Shown: positions 12,533 to 22,855, numbered from the stretch's first letter. The stretch is DNA of 64,000 nucleotides from Actinostola sp. cb2023 (GCA_033675265.1 JAUJYZ010001074.1:72501-136500), one strand, 5' to 3'. Notes: a model not told the origin generated them from the sequence alone. A program made the numbers and translations.

Positions 12533-12783
12533 AGAGTGATGGCACTTAGAGTGCAAGTTAGAAAAGCTTGAAAACTAAATAACTAATTAGTACTAAATAG
12601 CACTAATGAAACAATAGAAAACAATAGAAATAGCACTATTTAGTACTATTTAAAATTAGTACTATTTCACGCTTTTCTAAATTGCACTCTAATAACCCGT
12701 GAAACAAAATATAATAGTTAGTTACCAATAGTCAGATCAAAACAAAAGAAAACAATGGAAGTAGTGTCTAGTGCCATCACTCT
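12533..12783. mobile_element. AGAGTG-ended MITE 3 carrying a nested MITE
   Basis: Outer inverted ends are AGAGTGATGGCACT and its mirror, and the right half contains AAAACAAAAGAAAACAATGG. A second element, 12,548-12,690, starts AGAGTGCAAGTTAGAAAAGC and ends with its mirror, so one family member has landed inside another. The inner element shares its ends with the copy at 61,819-61,960. Confidence 0.8.
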
Positions 12784-13476
12784 ATCCAAAGAATTAAGTA
12801 CATTCAGATACAGTTCAAAGATGAACATTATTTATTTCATATATCTACAAGTTCAAAGAGCATATAAATATTGTACATGTAAATAAAATGTAAGCCTTCA
12901 AGTGCAAAAAAATGAATATTTATTTATAAATTCAAAGAATTAAGTTATACAATATACATTCAGACACAGTTCAAAGATGGACATTATTTATTTACAGACT
13001 ATATTCATAACACTGTATAGTGATAATATATTGTAAATAGTGACAATGTCATTTGTATTTCATCAGTGATTTTTAGTGCAAAATAAAAAATATATAGTTC
13101 TGTACTGTTTCATGGACATGATTTTATTGTATGAACTCTAACGGGACAGGTAAATACATGTAGCAGATCAAAGGTGAACTTGTTTTATTTCAATGAACAT
13201 CATTACACTCAAAGAACTGTAATGTACTTTGTCAATAAATGACAAGTATTATTGATTAGTGATTGTACTCTAAATAATCATTATTATAAGTTTTATAGAT
13301 ATTAGACTCATGGCTCAACACGTTTTCCAGGCAAGAAGGATTCAATCAAGAGCTTTTCTATGTTTTCACTTGTTTTCCAGTTTTTCTTTAATTAGAGAAG
13401 ACTAAACAACATCATCAGTATACCACACAAAGACCCTGGTGGGGTGGGGGGGGAGGGGGAGGGGGGGATCCTAGGG

Positions 13477-14461
13477 GGGACACTCCCATACATAAAGTGG
13501 TAATAATAATAATAATAATAATCTTTATTTTGAGTGGGTTTACAAATACAGCAATATACAACAATACTGGTTTCCAATTTGGCCCACTAGATACAATAAC
13601 TACAGATTACCCAGGGTGGGGATGCTCGTCGGAAATCTTGAAAATGCGTGGGCGTGGCATGAAATATTTTTCACCCCTATGAAGTACATGTACCATTGAA
13701 GTATAAACAATAAGTATTATTAATTCCTTGGTATTTTGCGATAAATATCCGATGCCTTGGAATAAGCTTTGCAAAACAAATGTTATTTGCTGACAGACAC
13801 CCTAAACAGGGATAGAGCTAGGGGGTGCTGGGACTATGGGGTAGTTGGGGGAGGGGGGTACTTTGGGCTCCCAAATAGAAAGTGTTGGGGATGCTCGTCA
13901 GGAATTTTGAAAATTAACCCTAAAAGGTACCCGAGTCTCTTCCAAGTGGGCGTGGCATGAAATAATCTTTCATCCCATAAGAGGTAATAATATATTAATA
14001 AGTATATTAATTGCTTTGCACTTTGAGGTTAACACAAAAAATGTTAGGGGGTTGAAAAATCCTGGGTCGAAATATCATTAATGATCATTATTTTATTTGC
14101 TGACAGACACCCTAGGACAGCATTGGTTAAGAGCTATTTAACAAATTGCAGATGGTTTTGAGTTGTCTGTACTCTTATTGACACACTCTACTTGATGTCA
14201 TAAAATATTCAAAACTCAAGTGAAATCACAAGCGCATGCTGGCTACGAGCGCGAGTGATTCCTCATTCTATGTGTCATCAGATTGCGAGATTGCACAAAA
14301 ATAAATGTATTACCGGTATTATCATATTAAATAAAGCGTACTGACTTGGTATTTTGCTGTTCCTTTTAAATCTAGAGACCCCCTAAGCTGTACCAAATGG
14401 CTGATTTCAAACCCTAAAACTAGGTATGACGAGCATCCCCACCACTATATATGGGAGTCCC
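13477..14461. mobile_element. composite of GACGAGCATCCC-family MITEs
   Basis: Left end GGGACACTCCCATACATA and right end TATATATGGGAGTCCC are inverted. Internal blocks near 13,616 and 13,882 repeat GGGATGCTCGTC followed by GAAAAT. At least two or three copies are nested or fused. A G-rich run (13,440-13,480) precedes the left end and could form a G-quadruplex. Confidence 0.65.
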
Positions 14462-14500
14462 AAACCCCCCACCCCCCACGGGACAAAGACCTGTCATGAA

Positions 14501-15571
14501 TCAAAGTTCTTCGGGATCGAAGTCACAGTTATGTTGGGGATAATTTCTAGTGTTCCATTCCCCATACTGGAATGCAATGTCAAGTTGCCCACGTTTGATC
14601 CAGTAGGTGAAGCTGATTTGTTTCTCGTCATCCACTAGTAACTTGACTGTGTGACCCAATCTATTTCTCCCTTGCAGTTGTCGGCTGAAATATTTTTTCA
14701 TCTCACTCCTGCTCAATCCAGAAATCGTGGACATGAATTTCTGGAAAGAGTACAGAGAGGTGAAACAAATAACTTCAGCCTTACTATTAGTTCTCACATA
14801 GCATCTTGGCTCAAAGAAACTGCCATCTTTGTTTCCAACCACCACACGCCTCGCAACCTTGAAAATTTCATGTGGGATCTGCCGGCAGATCTTGGCATGG
14901 TATGGTCGCCGCACAGCCACTCGACCTGAGAGGCGAGTGTAAATTTTCCGCATCCACAGTGATGCTTCACTGTGGATAACCGAGGCTGCGTTCACCGATG
15001 AAAATGACAGTAATGTGGCAGCTATAAACAAAGAAGATAAATGACGAAATAACCTATATCAATAGGAAATAACTCAGTTTGCCATTACAGCCTTTGCCTT
15101 TGGGCTTTTTACAATATTTAAGCTTATATAAATTGTTGTTATATATGATGTAGTGATGTAGACCTTACCTATTCAAACTGTATAATATACAGTCTGAATA
15201 GGTATAAAGGTCTACATCACTACATCATATATAACAACAATTTATATAAAAGCGAAATGTCCACAATCTGTAAGCACTAGACTAGCAAGAAGCGTTTATT
15301 ATTTACCTTTTGAACGCTCAGTAGGCTGCAATTCACCATGACCGCAGCTCACTGAGCACTGTTTAACGACAGGCTTCAATAGCTCGGATGCAATATCCTT
15401 AAAAAGGTCTCGATTGAATCCTTCTTGTGCAGGAAACGTGTCAAGCCATGAGTCTAATAGGTCCTCATCCTTCCCTTCCTCTAAATCTTCAACTTCCTCT
15501 TCTTCGTGTTCGTGTTCGTCGTCTGATTCAAAAATATTTTCGATCGCTTCCTTCACTGACAAAGCCGCCAT
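14501..15571 (-). CDS. acidic 261-residue protein of unknown function, two exons
   Basis: Transcribed leftward. Exon 1 is 15,571-15,307 (MAALSVKEAIENIFESD), ending CAAAAG/GTAAAT. Exon 2 is 15,021-14,501 after a TTTATAG acceptor, and phase 1 joins cleanly. Residues 15-45 are a strongly acidic Glu/Asp block. The rest is basic, with RLSGRVAVRRPYHAKIC and STISGLSRSEMKKYFSR, and ends CDFDPEEL. I recognise no domain. The MAALSVKEAI start and acidic block recall cnidarian transposon-associated proteins with P2X7-type C-termini, but the Cys/Trp signature of that domain is absent. It converges on the putative transposase gene and starts only about 40 bp from the insertion edge, so an accessory transposition protein is my inference. 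Confidence 0.5.
15125..15247. repeat. near-perfect palindrome in the accessory-gene intron
   Basis: Arms of about 45 bp, with TGATGTAGTGATGTAGACC and its mirror, surround a short centre that is itself partly self-complementary (CCTATTCA...TGAATAGG). It lies inside the 15,022-15,306 intron. Confidence 0.9.
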
Positions 15572-15612
15572 TTTGAAAAAACCGCCAGTTTCGCGCATGT
15601 AACCTTTTCTCC

Positions 15613-16500
15613 ACGCCAAGGATGTATGCTGATGATACTACATTAACTACATCAACAGAAGATCCGCATGTGCTTCAAACTCAAATGAATCATGATCTGG
15701 ACCAAATCCAAACTTGGCTTAGAGCTAATAAATTAACTTTAAATGTCAAAAAAAACAAATACATGCTCATAGGGAGTCAGTTTAAACTCGCTCAAGTACC
15801 AAATACTTTTAATATTAAGGCAGACGATGTGCCACTGGAGAGAAAAACTGAATAAATCGTTAGGACTTCTGATTGATCAAAACCTAACCTGGACTTCACA
15901 CATTCTTTTGATCTCAAAGAAAATCACAACAGGTCTAGCTATATTAAAGCGCCTAGGCTCAATCTTACCACTTGAAACACGGTTGTGTATGTATAGAGCA
16001 CTAATTCTCCCCTACTTTGATTATTGTAGCTCTATTTGGGATTCCACTAGTAAAGGAATGTCTGACAAGCTTCAACGGCTACAAAATAGATCAGCTAGAA
16101 TCATTAAGCAGAAAAATTATGAAACACGATCTAAGGTCTTATTGGATGAGCTGGGTTGGGAAAAATTGGAGTACAGACGAACCAGAAAATTAGCAATAAT
16201 TATGTATAAAATATATACTGATTTATCACCCTCCTATTTAAAGGATATTTTTACCTCTACTATGGATATACATTCGTATAACCTGAGAAATTCATCTTCT
16301 AATTTACATATCCCTAGACCTAAATCAAAGGCAGGGACATGTACCTTCCACTATAGAGGTTCTGTACTCTGGAATAAAATCCCTGCTGAGGCGCGTGTCC
16401 AGCATAGCACAATTACTTTTAAAGCACAATTAGAAAACAAAGATTTATTTAGTAAGCTTATAATGTAGATTTGTATTGTTATTTATAAAATTAATATTAT
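15613..16500 (+). mobile_element. CR1/L2-like LINE, 3' part
   Basis: Continues the LINE cut at 6,598. TPRMYADDTTLTTS is the RT catalytic YxDD box, followed by LDQIQTWLRANKLTLNVKK. After a frameshift near 15,850 comes the thumb and C-terminal region: LGLLIDQNLTWTSHI, LILPYFDYCSSIWD, LQRLQNRSARII, and FHYRGSVLWNKIPAEAR. The stop is at 16,466-16,468, followed by a short AT-rich tail. Together with 4,318-6,598 it makes one nearly full-length LINE copy. Confidence 0.9.
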
Positions 16501-16759
16501 ATTTCATTAAATATAAGTTGTACTTTAATAATACATGGAACTGAAGTATCGTTCATGGGACACACTTTCATCAGCGGAGGCTCAAGGTAGATCCTGAAAC
16601 AACTATCTAAATTATGACTGATTCTACCAAACATGGCACTAAGTTGCACATGTTGGGGGAGGGGGAGGGGATAAAAAGACCTTATACGTGCGCCACAAAA
16701 TATACCATTATCAATGATTTTCAAACCGTTAGTGTTTCAAAGTAAATTAGCGCCAATTG

Positions 16760-18900
16760 TAGAAATAAAACAAATTGCGCGCGCATGACACAATGGAAAA
16801 CATAATAAAAATACTACAGATAGTTCAAACTAATTACTAATCTTAGAAATTTAAAAAGGCGTGTAACTTGATGGAATAGTTCTTCCACAGTCTCTGTTAA
16901 ACAAAACATTACAACGGCAAGAAATAAAAAACGCCTCAGTCCATCTACGTTTGTTCCAACAATGTTCCTTGGCAAGAATTCCTGAATCTTTCCACTCAAT
17001 GTTGTGGTTCATTTTATTTGCGTGTTCAGCTAAAGCTGACGTCTCAACCTTCCCGAGGCGTACACTAGCCATGTGCTCTTTTTGCCTACCCGTCTCCAAT
17101 ATATTTGACATCACAATCACCACAGGGTATTTCGTAAACCACTGTACTCCTGTACTTGTCTCTTTTGGTAGTACATCTTTTGGTCTCGACAGCTCTTGTT
17201 TTAGTGTTACGAATGATTTAACTGAGGATCTTATTTCATGAGCCTGGAGTACTGCGCTGCATCCTTTCAGTTACACCCTGAACGTAAGGGAGGGCTAATG
17301 TTCCCATATATTCTGTCTTCTGGCTATCAGCATCACTTCTATCTTACCGCCTTACTTTGTCTTGTTCATGATAATAAAGGCTTTAGCTAGGATAGCCGTT
17401 CAGTTCCTTTAGAGTCTTGTAAAGGTGAATTTCTTCTGATGATCTATGTTGGCTTGCTTTTGAAATGATACGTCTGGCTCTGGAATATAATGCGCACAAC
17501 CGAGTCCTTGTGTTGTTTAGGATGGTACCTATCCGTGTGGGTCTTCTTTCTGTACACAGATGTTTCTACTCTACCATCACTTTTCACTTTATATAACGTG
17601 TCGAGAAAAGGTAAATCTTCACCATTGTATCGCTCTAGGGTAAACTGGATATTTTTGTTTGATTGTTAAGATGGTTATGCAATTTAGCGATGTCCGACTT
17701 CTTTTAAAGCAGACTAATGATGTCATCAACATATCTGCAAAATATCATGGGAGAGTTGACAAAGGTGGATAATGCTTTGGACTCCAGATCCTCCATGATC
17801 AAGTTCGCCACCACAACTGACACAGGTGATCCCATGGCTGTACCACGAATCTGCTTGTAAAACGTTCCTTTCCATTGCAACTCGGTCGAACAGAACACTA
17901 AGAGGGCTGTGATGTCAGATGGAAGCAAATGAGTTCTTTCAACTAGTTGTTTGTGGTTTTCAAGCCTACTACGTTTACATCAGTATCAGTTGGGACAGAT
18001 GTAACAGGGAGATCACGTCAAAAGACACCAATTCTTCATCATGCCCATGCTCTATCTTCAAGTTCTTAGCTACTTCTATCCAGTCTTTGGTGTTACGAAT
18101 GTGATGGACTGTATTGCCTACGAGAGGAGACAGTAGACTGCTTAAATACTTGGATAACTCATATCGGTAGGCGAACCTATGAAACTGACGATATGTCTTA
18201 ACGGTGTGCCAGGTTTGTGAATCTTGGGAGGTTACTCTATCTATAATTACGGTAGCATTTAATTTCCTTTCTATCATCCAATAGCAATTGTATCTTCTCG
18301 TCATAGGTTACTCTATCCATAATCACGGTAGCATTTCCTTTCTATCATCCAATAACAATTGTATCTTCTCGTCATAGGTTACTCTATCCATAATCACGGT
18401 AGCATTTCCTTTCTATCATCCAATAACAATTGTATCTTCTCGTCATAGGTTACTCTATCCATAATCACGGTAGCATTATTTTCCTTTCTATCATCCAATT
18501 GCAATTGTATCTTCTCGTCATAGGTTACTCTATCCATAATCACGGTAGCATTTCCTTTCTATCATCCAATAACAATTGTGTCTTCTCGTCATATAGGTTA
18601 CTCTATCCATAATCACGGTAGCATTTCCTTTGTCAGCTTAATTTTAATATCACAACATCTTTGTCTTTTCTAAGTTCTTTTACAACGTTACCGTTCACCT
18701 TAATTTTGTCAGGTTAGGCTGTGGTGTTTTAGCATTCATTAAGATATTAGTGACTTTGTTTCTTACATCAACTTTTCTTTCTTCAAACAGTTTATGGATT
18801 GAATTCTCAACTTCAACGATAAGTTCACGATAAGGAATCTTGGATGGTGCGATGGCAAATGTTTAGACCCTTAGACAAAACTGATATCTCATCTGTACTT
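16760..18900 (-). mobile_element. Penelope-like element, minus copy (dead)
   Basis: Read leftward, Penelope-type pieces come in order. RKDKDVVIL and DKGNATVIM near 18,600 come first. YELSKYLSSLLSPLVGNTVH (about 18,150) is next, then FDVISLL, KGTFYKQIRGTAMGSPVSV and FCRYVDDI (about 17,720), which is the RT catalytic core. PFLDTLYK and VYRKKTHTDRYHP (about 17,580) follow. The last block is a GIY-YIG nuclease-like segment, YEIPCGDCDV and SALAEHANKMNHNIEWKDSG, at 16,850-17,150. Stops and frameshifts are frequent. The 3' part is present again in inverted orientation at 19,045. Confidence 0.85.
18231..18632. repeat. 71-bp tandem repeat inside the Penelope RT region
   Basis: Five to six copies of a 71-bp unit (TTACTCTATCCATAATCACG ... 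CTTCTCGTCATAG) with spacings of 71, 71, 75 and 71. On the minus strand each encodes a GNATVIMDRVTYDEK-type RT segment. A 71-bp unit shifts frame at every copy, so the array broke the ORF. Confidence 0.9.
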
Positions 18901-19044
18901 AGTTGGCGAGTAGACATGTTATGAACCCAATTAATTGGTTCCTACCTTCTTAGGTGTTTTTTTTTTCTTGGCAAAGAGTTGTTTCAGTTTTTCGATGTGT
19001 CGTTGCTTCGTTCTAGTAAAAGCCAACTCATAGTGTTGTTTGAG

Positions 19045-19735
19045 TATACAGCGTACACTCCAGCCTCATGAAATAAGATCCTCAGTTAAACCATTCGTAA
19101 CACTAAAACAAGAGCTGTCGAGACCACAAAAAGATGTACTACCAAAAGAGACAAGTACAGGAGTGGTTTACGAAATACCCTGTGGTGATTGTGATGTCAA
19201 ACTGATATATTGCAGAGACGGGTAGATCAACGATGACAAGGCAAAAAAAGCACATGACTAGTGTACGCCTCGGGAAGGTTGAGACGTCAGCTTTAGCTGA
19301 ACACGCAAATAAAATGAACCACAACAATTGAGTGGAAAGATTCAGGAATTCTTGCCAAGGAACATTGTTGGAACAAACGTAGATGGATTGAGGCGTTTTT
19401 CATTGCTAGCCGTTGTAATGTTTTGTTTAACAGAGACTGTGGAAGAACTATTCCATCAAGTTACACGCCTCTAATTTATAAGATTAGTAATTAGTTTGAA
19501 CTATCTGTAGTATTTTTATGATGTTTTCCATTGTGTCGCGCACGCGCACTTTGTTTTATTTCTAGCTCGCGCTCTGTACCGTTATTTTTGTCAACTTAGT
19601 AATCATTGTTGTTGTGTTATTGTACGTAATTTTCGATTGAAGCATTGTATTGTACCATCATTTCCCTGACGATGGGTCTGGAACCCGAAAGCTCGGAATA
19701 AATCCGTCAAAAAGTAACGTAGATGAAATTTATTT
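19045..19735 (+). mobile_element. Penelope-like element, plus 3' fragment
   Basis: Inverted relative to the 16.8-18.9 kb copy. It carries LKQELSRPQKDVLPKETSTG, VVYEIPCGDCDV and VRLGKVETSALAEHANKMNH from the GIY-YIG end, with frameshifts, then the 3' UTR. Homology to the minus copy extends about 480 bp (19,050-19,560 against 16,765-17,265) and then stops. Head-to-head partial copies are common for Penelope elements. The tail includes the ribozyme-like motif at 19,662-19,698. Confidence 0.85.
19662..19698 (+). ncRNA. hammerhead-ribozyme-like motif of the Penelope 3' end
   Basis: The sequence shows TTCC, then CTGACGA, a U, a 4-bp helix GGGT/ACCC with a 5-nt loop, GAAA, GCTC and GGAA. The outer TTCC/GGAA can form stem I, and AGCU after GAAA is self-complementary, giving a two-pair stem III. 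This matches the hammerhead core CUGANGA...GAAA...UH except for one extra U before stem II. Penelope-like elements are known to carry hammerhead motifs. Activity is uncertain. Confidence 0.5.
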
Positions 19736-20117
19736 TCTTGAATTTTAAATGAATCCTACGCACAAACAAACACAAACATTTCATTGTAATTAACATACAA
19801 TTCGCGTTAATTAGATGTCGCGTTTATTTAAGTCGCGATAATTTAGTGCAGCGTTAATTTCCTATAATAGGGTATTCCCATAAACATGCTGGATAGCTCA
19901 AAAATCAAACATATGCTTGAATCGAAGAATTCGTGTTCTTCGAAGTTTTTCCAAATCAATCAGCAGATTTTGCATAACTCGAAACCTCTAAAAACGTTAT
20001 CCATAATGCACCTGATGAAATATTGATATACTGATATACTTGAATCACGAGTGCCATAAATGTTTGCAATACTCCAGCTTCGAGCCGCCTAGACAAATTT
20101 GTAATGCTTGAAAAATA

Positions 20118-20254
20118 CATATTTGCTCAGGCTTAGCCTCAATTCAGTGTGCATTATTCACAAATACCAACGCGAACGTTGACGTTGGACAAGAGAAACC
20201 CTTTTTAATTGCATGGCTTATTCTACGAATTGATGCTAAGCCTGAGCAAATGCA
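20118..20254. repeat. short inverted repeat
   Basis: ATTTGCTCAGGCTTAGC and its exact mirror flank about 100 bp. It may be the ends of a small MITE. Confidence 0.6.
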
Positions 20255-20508
20255 TCTTTTGTCAAGGAGTAGATGGTACGTCATCAACCCGAGTATTATA
20301 AAGCTACGTATCGCGCGTACGGAGATCGCACAGACGACATTGGGCAATATCGTCTACAAACTGAATGTCTCAGACTCGACGGAGTAAGAGAAATAGCAAA
20401 TATAAGGGATTTGATGGATTAAGGTGCACTTGATCGTAAAAGGAATTCGAGAGTTCATATTATTCAACTAATGTAAAACACAAAAGAACAACAAAAGATC
20501 TTAACGCA

Positions 20509-20650
20509 GTCATTGGCAGCGTGATTCTTGCGCAAGGTCGAAGTGCTGAACAGTTGACACCTTCATGCAACAAACCCACTTATTAGTGGATGCAGCAGAA
20601 CAAAAAAGAGCCGAGGAATTTATGATTAAAAATAGTATATTTTCAAAACG
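20509..20650 (+). repeat. upstream segment shared by the gene family, copy A
   Basis: A block containing CTTGCGCAAGGTCGAAGTGC and TGACACCTTCATGCAACAAA lies 200-340 bp before the intact gene. Close copies lie at about 24,470-24,600 (same strand, upstream of the second copy) and inverted at 25,395-25,570. Position suggests promoter or 5' UTR material carried along in the duplications. Confidence 0.65.
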
Positions 20651-20850
20651 TCTTTGTTGTTGAAATACAATTGCTCAATATACTGACGCACAATAGTCTC
20701 ATTGATCCAATTGATTGGCCCCGTGGGAAAAGTTTATTTTTGTACAACCATTGATAAAACACAGATGTATGTGCGCACTCTTCATTCGAGCCGAATGCTA
20801 TTGCTATAACCACTTACTCAGAGATGCAATCACAGATGGAGAGAACAAAC

Positions 20851-21636
20851 ATGTCAGGTTACAACAGATGGAAGCTGCTCCGGCGAGCGTCCACACAACT
20901 ACTGCCGACAATAAAAGACGAACAGGAACCGCAAAGCCAAATCCAGGATTTTTGTGAGGCTTTTAATATTGCCACAAAAGAAAACACGCTCGGCCCTTTA
21001 GAAGTTCGTAGTTCTCAAAGTACATCCTACGAAAATACTCTCAATCGAAACAGGCGACGCGGATCTGTAGAAGTGAAGACAACAAACGAAGAACGTCGCA
21101 ATAATAAACAGCCACCGACCTTTAATAAGGGAAGACGACACTCAGTAGGATCGTTGAGCTTGAATAAGAAAAAGAGCAGTTCTAAAGATACCGTTACAAG
21201 GAAAAACAAATCGAAACTAGTAAGAACTAATTCTTTGTCAGGACGTACAAATCCCAGGGTTAATGCCTGGACTGATTACCAACCTGAGCTTATAGACTTG
21301 ACACTTGTTGAAGATGCTGAGAAAGTTGCGTTTAAGTTATTCAACGTTCAACTCAAAATGAACGATGAGACACTAGAGAAAACACTAGAGAGGATTTACG
21401 GTGGAAAAGATCTCCATACCCGCTGCTTTGAGTTCTCTCAGGTCGGGAATTGTGAGCCATTTGCTCCAAAACAAGATGACAAGATCAAAGTGAAAATAAC
21501 ATTGCCGCACATTGCTGAGCCTAAAGACAGCAAAACTGACTACACCGGAAAGAAAGCCAATTTCAACTTCCCTAGTTTATTCAAAGTATCCTACTCAAGT
21601 CCCGTTAGTTTGCAAGCGATTACTAGGGAGGACTGA
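20851..21636 (+). CDS. basic low-complexity protein of unknown function, intact copy
   Basis: I chose the ATG at 20,851 (MSGYNRWKLLRRAST) because the second gene copy also begins at that codon. The frame is open 27 nt upstream to another ATG. The product is about 261 residues. The N-terminal block has IQDFCEAFNIATKEN. The middle is rich in Arg, Lys, Ser and Asn (RRGSVEVKTTNEERRNN). The C-terminal region is conserved among copies and holds PELIDLTLVEDAEK, GGKDLHTRCFEFSQVGNCEP and FKVSYSSPVSLQ. No signal peptide or membrane span is seen, and I recognise no family. AATAAA signals occur about 250 bp downstream. Three relatives within 6 kb show local duplication. It could be a lineage-specific gene or an unrecognised repeat-encoded protein. 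Confidence 0.6.
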   Translation: MSGYNRWKLLRRASTQLLPTIKDEQEPQSQIQDFCEAFNIATKENTLGPLEVRSSQSTSYENTLNRNRRRGSVEVKTTNEERRNNKQPPTFNKGRRHSVGSLSLNKKKSSSKDTVTRKNKSKLVRTNSLSGRTNPRVNAWTDYQPELIDLTLVEDAEKVAFKLFNVQLKMNDETLEKTLERIYGGKDLHTRCFEFSQVGNCEPFAPKQDDKIKVKITLPHIAEPKDSKTDYTGKKANFNFPSLFKVSYSSPVSLQAITRED

Positions 21637-21639
21637 ATA

Positions 21640-22719
21640 GTTTACAGCCTACATGAGATGAACATGCTTTTGCCGTTCAGACAATCAGTACACACGACAT
21701 CGTCCGAGAAATACGACCGCGTGTCAACCATTTACAGATTGCTAAACAGACAGACGTTTTCATTCAAAGGATAAATTTTGCAATGCAAGCAGTCTGCAGT
21801 AGTTTGTTTCATAAAAAAATACTATAGATAGAGCCAGCCATAATGTACGCAATGTGTGTAATATCTAACGTGGATGACTCATTTATTAATAAAATCATTA
21901 TATTTAATTGTTTGGTCTACATGTGTCATTACTTGGGAAAGAACTGCTAAACTCTCCACTAAAGTTCTGGGTCTTCTTTGAAGTATATCTACATTGTCTA
22001 TAGTTAGTAATGCACGCAGTAAAATACACCGAGGTGACGTGTGCTGATGTAACGTCCCAATATGAAATGAAATTAAGCTGCAGTTTGTATAGATTAATTA
22101 ATTAAGATAAACTAAGTCTGGATAATAAATAAAGTCAATGCCATGTGATTAAAGTATTGATTTGAGTGACTTTTGAGTGACTTTTCCCATGGATCTTGCG
22201 CTAAGCACATGTGAGAGTCCCGGTGTGGCCTGGAACTCATCATATTTAGGATGCAGTGCAGATCGATTTACGAATTTCTTGACCTATTTCAGTGCTGGAT
22301 TGTATAAAAAACTCCAATCCTGTATAGCACAAACTGTAGTCCTACTTATATTCTGGAGTACACGTCCCGGTTAGATGGGATTAGTAATGTGGAATTACGC
22401 AAAATGGAAATACCAAATGGCCTTCAAGCGTTACCTACTCACGTTTTCAATTCACTGCAACACAACGCCACTTCGTGGTAAGTTTGTGAGTTTGAAGAGT
22501 GACGAAAACATAGGTTTCCGTTCTGGTGTTTTATTTTATGCATGTACAGTACATGCATGTTACTTTTTCTCTTATTGTATTGGGTCAATAATGCAATAAT
22601 CAGTAATAAATATTAGATATAATAAATATTATTATTTTAGTCTAGTTGGTATTTGACGTAAAACCAATCAATTATAGTTATTTATATGTTAATATCAACA
22701 GAAGGTAAATGGATGAAAC
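21640..22719. other. intergenic, no gene seen
   Basis: 3' flank of the preceding gene, then AT-rich sequence. The short open frames near 22,177-22,599 show no domain and no partner exons. Confidence 0.35.
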
Positions 22720-22855
22720 TTGAGGGAATGTTAAAGTGCGCTAAAGATACCATAACATTATTGTGAGCTCTAACCCAAAATAGTTTTTCTCTTTCTCCTT
22801 TCTTTGCTCAGAAGAATGTGATGGGTATCTTTATAGCACTTACACTTTCCCTCAA
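22720..22855. mobile_element. MITE with about 45-bp inverted ends
   Basis: TTGAGGGAATGTTAAAGTG and, from the right, TTGAGGGAAAGTGTAAGTG are followed by a shared AAAGATACC block and ACATT. There is no coding capacity. Confidence 0.7.

Larger units (their letters stand above)
6599..15612. mobile_element. 9.0-kb insertion in the LINE; putative two-gene DNA transposon
   Basis: Host LINE coding sequence ends at 6,598 and resumes at 15,613 (TPRMYADD). About 15 residues expected between the two ends are missing, so everything between entered later and with a small target loss. The insert holds a rightward putative transposase gene (7,086-10,069) and a leftward gene (15,571-14,501), convergent and each starting near one end of the insert. 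Several MITEs, a minisatellite and palindromes lie between them. I could not recognise clear terminal inverted repeats. The left end starts AGGGCCCGCGCGCTTCG and the right end finishes near GTAACCTTTTCTCC. Unit status is inferred from the shared bounds and gene layout. Confidence 0.55.

Noticed and set aside
14501..15571. P2X7 intracellular-domain protein
   Set aside because: Only the MAALS start and acidic block resemble such proteins. The Trp and Cys-rich zinc-binding signature is missing.
16570..16610. Hammerhead-like CTGATGAAAGTGTG on the minus strand
   Set aside because: The GAAA half is replaced by AACGATAC and stem II does not form.
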